A DNA stretch of 64,000 nucleotides, taken from assembly GCF_009727055.1 (NCBI RefSeq), contig NC_052359.1:62188960-62252959 (forward strand), written 5' to 3'. Numbering within the stretch: position 1 is the stretch's first letter; each line of letters opens with the position of its first letter. The notes under the pieces were generated by a model. It saw only the letters and a program-made list of their open reading frames with translations, did no database searches and was not told the DNA's origin. The stretch comes from Benincasa hispida (Eukaryota > Streptophyta > Magnoliopsida > Cucurbitales > Cucurbitaceae). The translations under genes were made by a program, and so were the position numbers. This document shows, one piece after another, positions 31,350 through 41,780 of the stretch.

Positions 31350-34345
31350 ATGGAAAGTTCTTCTAGAGCTCCAAAGCACACTTGAACGAGGGAGGAAAAG
31401 TCAAAGTTGGTGGAATGTTTGGTGACTTTGGTTGAATCTGGTGGATGGAGATCAGACATCGGGACCGTTCGCCCTTGGTTGGCATAGTTACGGCGTATGA
31501 TGGCTGATAAGATATCTGATTGTACAATACAAGGGACCCCTACCATAGTGTTGGGGTTGATGCCCTAAATCTCGTAGGATCCTGTAGTTTGTAAACATAT
31601 GTATGAACAAACATTTGTGATGTAATAATATGAGATATTTTATTCACTTCAATCTATGAAATATGAGGATTTTTTAGTTGCATTAACCACAAACCAATAA
31701 ACTAAAGTCCCTGGTTGTCGTTGTAACTTAAGCATGTATGTGGAGATATACAAGTGGATCGTCCTTTAAGTGATAACCTAAATGGTCTGTAATATATGGA
31801 TAAAGGAGGGAAACCTTATCCTTGTGAAACTACAAGTGTGGCCTACTTTATAGGTGTTACAAGTGTTGTAAAGTGCTACAAATGGTCTGATCCTGATCAT
31901 TCGTGTATTAGACATGCGAGCGGGGATGCTCTATACAAAAGAATTTGTATAAGATCGGACCATGATATGTTTAATCTCGTTATATAACGTCGTTCAGATA
32001 GAGACTTTCATCTCACTAGGATGACCATAGGTAACATGACCTTAATCCTAAGTGAGTTGGGAACTCCTACCTTGGAGGGTGGTTCTTTGATTTGCATGGG
32101 TGTGATGTCTATATCGCCGACTCAAACCTACCACTTTGGAGATTCGTCTGATTGGGGAGCTAGAAATTCAGCTACACAAGACGGAATTCACTCCTTCCCC
32201 GAAGTAGGGGTAAATAGATAAATTACTCCCTTAAGGGCTGATTCCGGGGCTTGAACAATGTAGCGCTACACCTTCTCATGGCCCGAGAAGTGTTTTCTCT
32301 TAGTAGGACTATGATGTATTGTTCATTAAAAGAATCAGTAGTACTTAAAGAGTTAGACGTAACTACATGGGAAAAATGGTAAACTGGCCCACCTGTACTT
32401 ACGAGCAATTTGTGAAGAGTCATTGTACTATTGATTGGTTATATCCAATGGACATAGAAATATATCTGTAGCGCGAAGAGTGCAGTTGTCGGTCTTTAGT
32501 GGAATGCTCGGTAGTTAACGGATGGTGGATATCGTGATTAAAGAGTTTAGTCAGTTATTCATGTACTGTTAGAGCTTCAAACTACAGGTCCATAAGGTCT
32601 TCTTGGTAGCTCAATGGATTCATGTTGAAAATCGATATTTGGGTTAGTTTGAAGTATTCAAATTAACAAGAGGGAATTGGATTATATATGATATAATTAA
32701 GTTGATTCAATTATATGTGATATAATTGATTTGATGTATTAGATATATTAATTGGAGGAATTAATATAAATTTGATTTATATTAAATGCAATAAAGAAGA
32801 AAAAGAACTATAGTTTATATGTTGCATATGATGTGATATTAAAACTATAGGTTATAAATATAATATGATAAATTAGTTATTATATTTATTTATAACAAAA
32901 CAATTATGAGATAATTGTTGTTGGTTATTTTTGCTCTATTAACCGAAAGAGTGGGAGGTTTTATTCAGTTTTGATAACTGATGAATAAAATGAAAATCGT
33001 TTTCATTTTTTAAATTTCAAAGGCATTCCAATTGGGAAAAGAGAAAAAGCTAGAGAGAGTACACGATCAAGGACCGAGTTCGCTAGAAGATAGCTCCTCA
33101 ACACTAAACGATTGAGTACCCAGTCTAAATGATAGACTAGCTCTTCTTCCACTTACTCGATCGTTCATTTCCTATTTCCAAATCCATACAGAGCCCACAC
33201 CTCTTGGATTCTCACACTGAGAATACCAAGGTAATTGAGTGGTGGTATCGAGTTTCTTATTCGAGGGTCGAAGATCGAGGTTTACTCGATAGTATTCGAG
33301 TTTCTACCAGTTCGAATTTTTTGGGTTTTTTTCGTTGCATTTGTGCACTTGATCGAGTTTTCTTAGACGCTTGGTTGATTGATCGAGGGTATACGAGAAG
33401 AAAAATTTCTTCAAAGGTAAGTCTTACTCGATCCCTTTGTTTTGAATCCTCGAAGTATGCTGTAATTTACTCGTTAATGCATAAATGTTGTTGTTTGATT
33501 GTAAATGTCTTGTTCTTTCACAATGGGGTTTGGAACGATCTGCTTCCGCTCATTGGTTCTCTTGTTTAAGAGTTCATTCACATAGATTGTAAGGTACGAA
33601 GCCTTAAAAGTACGTACCAAGCTATAGCAGAAATGCGAGGATCGACATGCAGCGGGTTCGGTTGGAATGAATAATTCCAATGTATCGCTATGTAGAAAGA
33701 GACGTTTGATGGTTGGATGAAGGTAAAATTTCATAAACATTCTTTTTCCATTCATCGTCACCCGTTATATTGATCAGCCATATTCTTCATGTAGAGCCAT
33801 CCTACAGCAAAAGGGCTCCTGTACAAGTTAATCCTATATTTTGATGACTTAGCCTACATCTTCAGCAAGGACCGAGAAATTGGAGAAAGGGTAGAAACAC
33901 CTGGTGACATGGCCTCAAATGTGCTAAGGTGTATGCATGAAGGTGCTCCTATTGGCAATTCATAGGAATATGACCTGTCATAGTACGAGTTTGATGGAAT
34001 CCCGACTAGTTTTGGTTCCGAAGGAGGCAATTCATCAAGAGGTAGTAGAAGAAAGCATTATGGATATCAGTCTAAGTTGGTTGAAGTATTTAAGAATGCA
34101 ATGGACTTTGTAAATGACCAACTGAAGTTCATTGCTGAATGGTCGAAAGAGCAGCATGAACCAAAGGTTGAGCTATATGCCAAGGTTGTGAATGAACTTA
34201 ACGATATTCCATAACTATAAACCTGACAGAAGGTGAAACTTATGAATATCATATTCTGCAATGTGCATAATATAGAGAGTTTTTTGTCTGTTCTAGCGGA
34301 TATGAAATTGGAGTATTGCAAGGTTCGTCTTCTAGACAACGCCTA
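31350..34345 (+). pseudogene. Harbinger-associated Myb/SANT-like protein, split by a solo LTR
   Basis: The first part (31350-31548) is as in the first contig. After the LTR (31549-33580) and its target duplication the frame continues from 33586: KSTYQAIAEMRGSTCSGFGW, then FDGWM, FDDLAYIFSKDREIGERVE, EVFKNAMDFVNDQLKFI and VNELNDIP, stop at 34214, with a further related stretch (IESFLS, DMKLEYCKV) to about 34345. This is the Myb/SANT-like domain plus C-terminal region of plant PIF/Harbinger ORF1 and related nuclear proteins; the partner imports or recruits the transposase. Stops and frameshifts make it non-functional. Confidence 0.83.
31544..33585 (+). mobile_element. Solo LTR (~2 kb Copia LTR family) in the Myb-like ORF
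   Basis: LTR at 31549-33580 (2032 bp), TGTTGGGGTTGAT ... GAGTTCATTCA, with exact CATAG duplications (31544-31548, 33581-33585). Hairpin at 33209-33227 (TTCTCACACTGAGAATACC) and a consensus donor-like CAAAG/GTAAGT at 33416/33417. CGAT motifs (33060-33170) are fewer than in the LTR at 24123. Confidence 0.93.
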
Positions 34346-34689
34346 ACCAACTATTTTCATCACCTACTTTTCCATGTTTAATTTGGACATATCTAAATTA
34401 TGACTTCTATTTTATAATATTTTATGTTTCACTCCGAACTATTTCATGGAAATGAATGTGATTTGGTTTTCTCTATTTGCTATTTCTGAAATTTCCCTAT
34501 CTCTACATACATTAATGTTTTGGGCAGTGATTAATTTTTTGGTGGAATAAATGACTTTATTTTAGTTCGTAAAAATATGATATTTCATTTAAATTCTTTT
34601 CCTTTGATATAAGGAAAAGTAGAATCAATTGTGATATCTACTAAGATAACATGCATTTAATTTACATACTGTTATAACCAGCTATTATA

Positions 34690-34907
34690 ATATTGCCTGC
34701 ACCCCAAATATAGATTATTATAACCCAGACTATAATAACCTGTGCACACCAAACACAGATCACCACAGATTATAATAACCTGCACTCCAAACACATACTA
34801 CTATAACATAGACTAAAACAATGTTCATCCCAAACACAGACTATTATAACCCTCAGACTATAATAAACACTAACTTTTATAACTCATTCAGCGCCCCAAA
34901 CGTCCCC
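34690..34907 (+). repeat. Harbinger subterminal repeats and right terminal inverted repeat
   Basis: About four degenerate copies (43-48 bp) of CCAAACACAGACTATTATAA followed by CCCAGACTATAATAACCTGC lead into the terminus GCGCCCCAAACGTCCCC (34891-34907), then TTA (34908-34910). Arrays of this motif are usual at the ends of plant Harbinger elements. They may be transposase or Myb-partner binding sites (inference). Confidence 0.8.
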
Positions 34908-34910
34908 TTA

Positions 34911-35304
34911 AGTTTCAAAGCATGTCTAAATGCTAAATTTTGATTGATTACATGATTTACCATAGTTCCTTTTACATTTAAACATGTTTAAGTATATATT
35001 TCCAAATGTGTTTACATTTAAACATGTTTAATCATTTAAACTGGGCTTTCCAGCTCATATTTTCAAATGTATTTCACTCCCCAGGTAGCAATTGAGATCT
35101 TGATGCATAGCTTACAGCTGCCAATCTACCACACAGCTGTTAAAGGAACCCTGATAATCAAGATGTCGTTTAGGTCTATACTTAGTCTTTGGTTGTCTTG
35201 TAAACTCGTACATATTATTTGGGGAAGGGTAGAAACCCAAGTTGGTAAATATGTTTATGGATTTTGTTGTATAAGAACCATGGTCTGTATATAAGTATGC
35301 AATG
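34911..35304. other. Unassigned stretch between Harbinger and gypsy elements
   Basis: Contains a repeated ACATTTAAACATGTTTAA (about 34973 and 35021) and, after CCCCAG at 35078-35083, an open segment VAIEILMHSLQLPIYHTAV that could be a host exon. I do not recognise the peptide. The gypsy element inserted at its right edge (CAATG target). Confidence 0.4.
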
Positions 35305-35815
35305 TGTCACGGTCATGCTTGTCCAGGGCCTGTTGCCCATGGCCGCATGCCCGATCCGACCCCCTTCTAGCATACTTTCATATCTTGTATTGTATTAGAT
35401 TAGTTAGCTTGCTTTCTTTACATTTTCATTGTAAGTGACCACTCGCCCTTTTGCATATACAAGGGCGCCAGTTGGCTTTTTGTTCAGAATGCACTAATAT
35501 GGGGGAATAAGAAACTAACGCATCACTTCCTCATACCCGAGTAGTTACTCTATAAAGCTGTTTGTTGTTTTGCTTATTGCTTTCTAGTCTACTACAATCT
35601 TTCTTTTCTTATTCACACTCCAAAAAATTCTTACGAAAAGCTTTTTCTCCAAACCCGTTTCTAAAAACCGTTTTCCCTAAAACGGGGGTGGAGGTTGCGA
35701 GAGGCACTCGGTGTGCCATCGGCAGTCCGTATTCGAATTGGCTGACTTGTTCGCGAGCCGGGGAACAAGTGCCGCACAATCGCTAAGAGAAGTTTTCGAA
35801 AGAGCGATTGTGACA
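35305..35815 (+). mobile_element. 5' LTR of the gypsy element
   Basis: 511 bp, TGTCACGGTCATGC ... AGCGATTGTGACA, with matching terminal TGTCAC/GTGACA inverted repeats. The transcription start is not obvious; TCTATAAAGC at 35549-35558 is a plausible TATA box. Compared with the 3' LTR (501 bp), differences are mainly one-base insertions and deletions. Confidence 0.93.
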
Positions 35816-35817
35816 GT

Positions 35818-35830
35818 TGGTATCAGAGCC
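35818..35830 (+). other. Primer binding site (tRNA-iMet type)
   Basis: TGGTATCAGAGCC two bases after the LTR end, complementary to the 3' end of initiator tRNA-Met. Confidence 0.92.
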
Positions 35831-35889
35831 TAGTCGGCTTATAGAGGGAAAGATCAGTGATCATGTCGCGACGAAGAACCTGAACAAAG

Positions 35890-37090
35890 TCCCATGTGGA
35901 CAGATTGGTAGAGAGGAAGACAAAATGCTCCTACCTGAGTGAGGTTCCAGATAATGTACGTTTCCTAGAGACTCGACTACAGAAGTTGCTGAGAAAGCCA
36001 ATGGAATTGATGGCGGTGGTAGGCCGCCTAGACGGATTACCCGTCATAGATTTGATGATGAAGAGTAGAGACCCTCGAGACCAAAACAGTACGGTTCGGC
36101 AGCTTTGAACGAGGTGATAGCTCCTCGGGCATCTGTTGCCCACATAGAGGAGCGTGTCGAAAGAGCTGGACAGCTCAAAAGCAATACTTCAGATGGTAAC
36201 CGATTTGTCTGAAGACTTTCGGTCGCCCTTGATGTCGTCAGAGCCGAGATAGCGGATGTGAGTGCTAGGGTGAATCTCACCATCCGAGCGGTAGGGGAAA
36301 CCAAGCCCCAATCTGGGGGAGCAATGGCAGTAAATCCCAGAACCGAAACCCTTCTGTGGGTACGAGAAGCGAAGCCCTGGAAAATTTTATCTCTCGACAT
36401 TTGAGCAATACTTCAAGCGACGAACACAGTGACTGAAGAGTCGAAAGTCACACTAGCAAAATGCATCTAGCTGAAAGATGCGAACTGTGGTGGAGATCAC
36501 GATTTACAGACATACAGGAAGACGCTGCACTATTGATACTTGGGATGATTGAAACAAGAACTCGTTCGCAGTTCTCCTGAAAATGTCGAGATCTTGGCTC
36601 GAACGAAAACTCCAGAGCTAAAGCAAATAGGTAACATCAGGAACTACGTAAAATAGTTTGCAGGACTCATGTTGGAACATACGAGATATGTCTGAAAAAG
36701 ACAAGGTCTTTTGCTTTGTGAAGGGCTAAAACTGTCGGCGAAATCAAAACTATATGAACAGAGAGTAACAGGATCTCCCCTCTGCCTATGCGGCAGCTGA
36801 ACGGCTATACGATCTTAGCACTGACTCACAAGATGTGAGGAAGCAATCAACTTCCTCAAATAGGGAAACAGAAATAGCCGTTCCAGTCCTCCCAGACCTG
36901 GGGAGGAGACAAGAACACAAGGGGGGGACCATAAATCATCCCAACCGAGATCAGGAAAACAAACTAGCGGGGGCCGCCGCAACAGCATAACAATTACAAT
37001 CGCCCCCTGTCTTGTTTCATATAGTAGGGCCACACAGGGCGGGGCGAATGTCCAAATCGAACCGCGTTTCAATGCTTTTCAAGCCACGTT
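35890..37090 (+). pseudogene. Gypsy gag region, frame broken
   Basis: Recognisable across three frames: a coiled N-part (ETRLQKLLRKPMELM), the capsid-like retrotransposon gag core (KVTLAKMHLAEDA-like, LKQELRSQFS, ENVEILARTKT and EKDKVFCFVKG) and a CCHC-type knuckle near 37005-37060 (SCFI...H...ECPN) with frame damage between its cysteines. Gag packages the RNA in the virus-like particle. Single-base indels every ~50-150 bp prevent one open frame. Confidence 0.8.
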
Positions 37091-37249
37091 GCCTCTACCT
37101 CCGAAGACAAGGCTGAAAACTAGAGGAGACGATAACCGAGCCAGCTGCAGAAATTGAGAATCCCAGGATGGGGGCATTGAAATTCTAATCTGCACTCCAG
37201 AAGAATATGGAAAGGCGACGGAAGCCACTAGAGAAAGGTCTCATAATGT

Positions 37250-40200
37250 GGACGCTGAGTCAACCAAAGATCGGCCAAAAAAAACACTATGGTTTGACTC
37301 TGGGCTCACCCATAAACTTCATGGCTGAAACGGTAAGCTCGCGCGCTGAACTTGAATTTGGGTAAGAGATGCAGAGGGAAGATGAAAGCCTAATGAATTC
37401 CGTAGCCCTACTGATTACGGGGATAGCGAAGAAACTCCGGTGAAGTTAAGAGACTGGAGGCTTCGTTGACTTCGTGATTGTCAAGATGGATGACTTTCGA
37501 CAGTGGTACTGGGGATGGAAATTCCTAACTTGAAAATAAAGTCATACCAATGCCCTTGCCAAATGCTTTAGTCATTACCGGATCTACATCCACCGTAGTC
37601 CAAGCCAGTAATCAAGAAACCAATGGGGTGAGAATGATCTCAGTCCTCAATTGAAGAGAGGCCTAGCCCACGACGAACCCAGTTTATGGCCATTCCAATA
37701 GAATCAGTTGAGTCCACTTGAAGAGGAGATCCCCCAAGACGTTCTATTGTCTTGGAAGAGTATCGGGATGTCTATGCCGAAAAGCTTGCTCAAGTCCTTA
37801 CCCCCACGAAGGGGATTGGACCATGAGATTGAGTTGTTACCAGGGCAAAGCCGCCTGCCAAGAATGCATATCGATGGCCCCGCCAAATTGGCTGAGCTCC
37901 GGAAACAGTTAGACGAGTTGTTAGATGCAGGATTAAACAGACGCAAAGGCCCCTTATGGAGCCCTAGTACTGTTCCAGAAGAAGAAGGATGGGAGCCTCG
38001 GTTGTGCATCGACTATCGGGCCTTGAATAAGCTCACAGTCCGCACAAATATCCCTTCCTATACATTACTGACTTAATTTGATCAGCTTCACGGTGCTAAG
38101 TATTTCTCGAAGCTGAACCTAACGGTATGGATATTATCAGGTTCGAATTGCTGAAGGAGATGAACCTAAGACGACATGTGTCTCGAAGATATGGAGCTCT
38201 GAATTCCTCGTGATGCCCTTTTGGCGCTCAACCGCCAATGTCCCAGCAACACGTTCTGTACTAATGAACCAAGTGTTTCACAGAAATACTGCAATTCGTC
38301 CGTAGTGTATCTGATGACATTGTGTCTATATTAGCCTTGCTAGAGGACCATCGACATCACCTTGCAATCTAGTCTTTGAAAAAGCTGAAGAGAAATCGTT
38401 TGTAATGTAAAGAGAGAGAGTGCTTCTTTGCCCCAAGAGCGCATAAATTTCCTCGGCCACGTGATTGAGTGTGTGGGCGGATATGGTATGGAAAGAGGGC
38501 AAGGTGGCCGCATTAGAAGATTTGGAAGTACCATCATCCGTGACCGAACTAGTCGCTTCCTCGGACTCCGCCAAACTCATAGGCGGTTTTGGTAGAAGGA
38601 TTCTCGAGCAAGAACAGGGCCATTTAACCGAACTGTTGAAGAAGGAAATGACCAATGGAGCTGGACTCCTAAATTCAATCGCCTTTGAGGGCTTGAACAG
38701 AAAGTGCATGATGAGAGGCCGGTCCTCGTGATTGCCGACGTGTACCAAGCCAATATGAAGTAGAGACTGAATGCTTCTGACTTCGCGTTGGGTGGTGTCC
38801 GCTCCTCCAGATGGGACACCGCCTCTGCATATGAGAGTAGGAAACTAAATGATGCCGAACGGAGGTATCCGCCGTCCCGAGAAAGAAGATGTTAGCAGTA
38901 AGTTCACTGCTTGAGGCCTGGAGACAGTACTCTTGGAGGCCAAAGTTCGCTGGTAAGACCGACACAACTCCATCTTGTCAGCTTCTTCAAACCACGAGAG
39001 TTGTGTCGAAACGCGCACGGTGCAGGAGATGTCTAGCGGAGTTCGACTTCCAATTCGAACTAGACCGGCAAAAGTAACCAAAGTGGTCGATTGCCTTAGT
39101 CCGAAAGAGGCGAAACATGCGGCCCCTGTGCATGTCCCTTTTCGCCTACAAGCAAGTACGTTGAGTGGCAATCGAAGTATCGAGGCAAACGTGTCAAAAC
39201 TCACTTGACAAACGACACAGCGGCGCAGCCCCATCCTACAGTTGCAGAGAGGGGAAGAATGCCAGTTATTGGTGGAAGATGGACTCTATTATACACCAAG
39301 GCCAATCGCCTCTACATCCCCAGATCGGGGAGTTACGAAGGTCGCTGATGAAGGAGTCCACGACACACCGTGGGCAGGACAATAATGGTTGGCAGAGGAC
39401 TTATGCCTTCTGAAACAAGGCTACTATTGCAAAGCCTTTCGGAGCGATGTCATGCAATTTACCAAAACTTGCCTTGTCCTGCCAGTAAGATAAGGTCGAA
39501 AGGGCCGAAATTAGCGGGTCTGCTGGAACCTCCTACCTGTGCCCTCTAGACCATGGGAGAGCGTGTCTCTCGACTTCATCACCCATTTGCCCAAGGTGGG
39601 AGAGTTTGAATCGATCCTTGTTATTATCGACCGATTCTCAAAAATATGCCACTTTCGTCCCAACGAGAAAATGTGCACAGCCTGATGACTGCCCAGCTGT
39701 TCTTCAAACACATCGTGAAATTATGGGGTGTCCCCGCGAGCATTGTTAGCGATCGGAACGGAAGATTCACTGGACATTCTGGGACCGAATTGTTCAAAAT
39801 ATTGGGGTCAACACTGAAATATCTCCTCTAGCATCATCCCCAAACTGACGGCCAAGAACGGAAAGCTTCAACAGTATGCTCGAGGAATATCTGCGTCACT
39901 TTATCGACGCTAGCAGAAGAACTGGGTCCATGTTGTTAGATGTGGCTCAGATTCAGCTTCAATAGCCAGTAAGAGTTCCGCGACCGAAAAAAATGCCCTT
40001 CGAAGTGGTGTGCGGCAGAACAGCCACTCATGCCACACTTGGTGGACCACCCTTATGCAGGCAAAAGCACATAACTTCACTAAAGAGTGGAGCAAAAAAC
40101 CTCTGAGATAGCTCGCGCCAACCTAGAAAGAGCATCAAGAAGGATGAAAAAGTGGGCTGATAAGAAGCGGAGGGCCCTCAAGTTTCAAGCCGGGACAAGG

Positions 40201-40650
40201 TCCTGATCAAGCTACGACCGGAACAGTTTCGTTTTCGAGGCCAGAGAGAGACAACACGGCTAGTAAGGAATATGAAGGTCCAGTGGAGATAATTGAGAAG
40301 GGTCGGGAAAACCTCATATAAGGTTCAGTTACCCCTCATGGATGAAGATTCATCCTGTCATCCATGTGAGTGTCCTGAAGCCCTATCATCCCGATCGCAG
40401 GATGAACAAAGAATCATGCTAAGGCGCCCACCAGTCATGATGAAGAGTTCTGCTAGAGGAAGTTGCACAAATCCTGGATAAACGTACGCGCCATATTTGG
40501 AAAACCCCCAGACGAGAACTTGACAGAGTTTTAGTGAAATGGAAGGATTCTCCCAGACGAAGAGATCAGTTGGGGAGCGGGCCGAAGATTTGAAGAAAAA
40601 TGCAGCTCCAGCCATCGCAATTTTGAACAGGTCAGTTGACGGGGGACGTC
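37250..40650 (+). pseudogene. Gypsy pol: protease, RT, RNase H, integrase, chromodomain (frame broken)
   Basis: Protease site DSG near 37296. RT begins LPPRRGLDHEIELLPG (37800-37850), RLCIDYRALNKLTVR at 38000-38045 and a YLDD box near 38308-38320 with a one-base loss. RNase H follows. Integrase: LDFITHLPKVGEFDSILVII (D1, about 39570), IVSDRNGRFTGH (D2, about 39750) and HPQTDGQE (E, about 39835). The C-terminal chromodomain has LPDEEISWERAEDLKKNAAA (about 40540-40610). All catalytic blocks are present in the expected order, so a nearly intact parent is implied. Confidence 0.88.
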
Positions 40651-40671
40651 AAACCAATTAAGTGGGGAGAA

Positions 40672-41172
40672 TGTCACGGTCATGGCTTGTCCAGGGCCTG
40701 TTGCCATGGCCGCATGCCCGATCCGACCCCTTCTAGCATACTTTCATATCTTTGTATTGTATTAGATTAGTTGCTTGCTTTCTTTACATTTTCATTGTAA
40801 GTGACACTCGCCCTTTTGCATATGCAAAGGCCCAGTTGGCTTTTGTTCAGAATGCACTATATTGGATAAGACTAACCATCACTTCCTCATACCCGGAGTA
40901 GTACTTATCTATAAAGCTTTTGTTGTTGTTTATTGCTGTTCTAGTCTACTATAATCTTCTTTCTTTATTGCAACACTCACAAAAAACTTCTTACGAAAAG
41001 CTTTTTCTCCAAACCCGTTTTCTAAAACCGTTTCCCTAAAACGGGGGTGGAGGTTGCGAGAGGCACTCGGTGTGCCATCGGCAGTCCGTATTCGAGTTGG
41101 CTGACTTTGTTCATGAGCGGGACAAGTGCAGCACAATCGCTAAGAGAAGCTTTCGAAAGAGCGATTGTGACA
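40672..41172 (+). mobile_element. 3' LTR of the gypsy element, with PPT
   Basis: 501 bp, preceded by the polypurine tract AAGTGGGGAGAA (40660-40671). Same termini as the 5' LTR and followed by CAATG. Its last ~144 bp reappear at the start of the misplaced piece after the N at 28901. Confidence 0.93.
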
Positions 41173-41177
41173 CAATG

Positions 41178-41780
41178 CGTGTGGTGAGTTAAACCATTTT
41201 TCATCACTGAATTCTTAATGCCTTAAAGGTTTGAGTTTGAAATGTCTGGAAATATGTAAATATACTTGTCTATCACGTTATAAAGAGGCGTGGAAACAAG
41301 TTATAGGTAGATGATAGGCAGTAGATATCATGAAAGGTTTGCCATTTGCTGTCTTTCAACATCCCTTTCCAGGTTAAGAGGGTAGCCTAGGAGAATGTGT
41401 AAGAATTTTCATAGGCAAGATCCCCTGTTGAATGTTTCATCATAGTATGAATATTGTCTCTGTGGTCCATTGAACAGACTCACTTCCTTTTTCCATTTAG
41501 CAAGTCATTTCCTTTTCGTCAAGAAGTGTAAACCACAGAGAAATTGTGATGCACAGACCAATTCCTCGTACTACAACATCTACAATTAGTTTCCAAGTTT
41601 TTCTTTTGTTAGTTGACTCAATAGGGCATTTTGGGAGTCCAACTTTTAACTATGCTGCCACAAAGCTTTGTGTTGGTTAGATAAAAATACAACTGATATG
41701 TTGAGAATTAAGCACTTTTGGGTACTTCTCCTTGTAGTTTGTTGAATGAGTGGTTCAAGTATTGCAGATAGCGAACCAAA
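41178..41780. other. Unassigned flank of the gypsy element
   Basis: No recognisable coding or repeat structure. Also present, with indel differences, at 29046-29640 in the misplaced assembly piece. Confidence 0.5.

Larger units (their letters stand above)
23895..34907 (+). mobile_element. PIF/Harbinger DNA transposon, two ORFs, broken by two solo LTRs and by assembly gaps
   Basis: The plus-strand order is transposase N-part, solo LTR, transposase middle and C-part, Myb/SANT-like ORF split by another solo LTR, then subterminal repeats and a right terminus (GCGCCCCAAACGTCCCC) followed by TTA at 34908-34910, the 3-bp target typical of the superfamily. PIF/Harbinger elements encode a DDE transposase plus a Myb-like partner needed for transposition; both are recognisable. 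The left terminus is not visible. The stretch 26510-32919 is distorted by a duplicated overlap and a misplaced contig piece, so the real element is shorter than these coordinates imply. Confidence 0.82.
35300..41177 (+). mobile_element. Complete Ty3/gypsy chromovirus with both LTRs and target duplication
   Basis: The element spans 35305-41172 (5868 bp). 5' LTR 35305-35815, PBS 35818-35830, gag, protease, RT, RNase H, integrase, chromodomain, PPT and 3' LTR 40672-41172. Exact 5-bp duplications CAATG at 35300-35304 and 41173-41177. Integrase after RT is the gypsy order and a C-terminal chromodomain marks a chromovirus. The coding region is interrupted by many one-base indels, but motifs follow one another as in a full-length polyprotein. 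The two LTRs also differ largely by indels, so sequencing error may explain much of the apparent decay. Confidence 0.95.

Noticed and set aside
26510..32919. True tandem duplication of a Harbinger/LTR segment
   Set aside because: The copies appear identical, one ends at an N, and the intervening piece belongs elsewhere, so an assembly overlap is the simpler explanation.
27530..33580. A full LTR retrotransposon with LTRs at 27530 and 31549
   Set aside because: Both LTRs have the same CATAG flank and the same upstream sequence; there is no PBS, coding region or PPT between them. They are the same LTR assembled twice.
36815..39234. Several 80-140 codon frames on both strands
   Set aside because: These are shadow frames of the frameshifted gypsy gag-pol on the plus strand.
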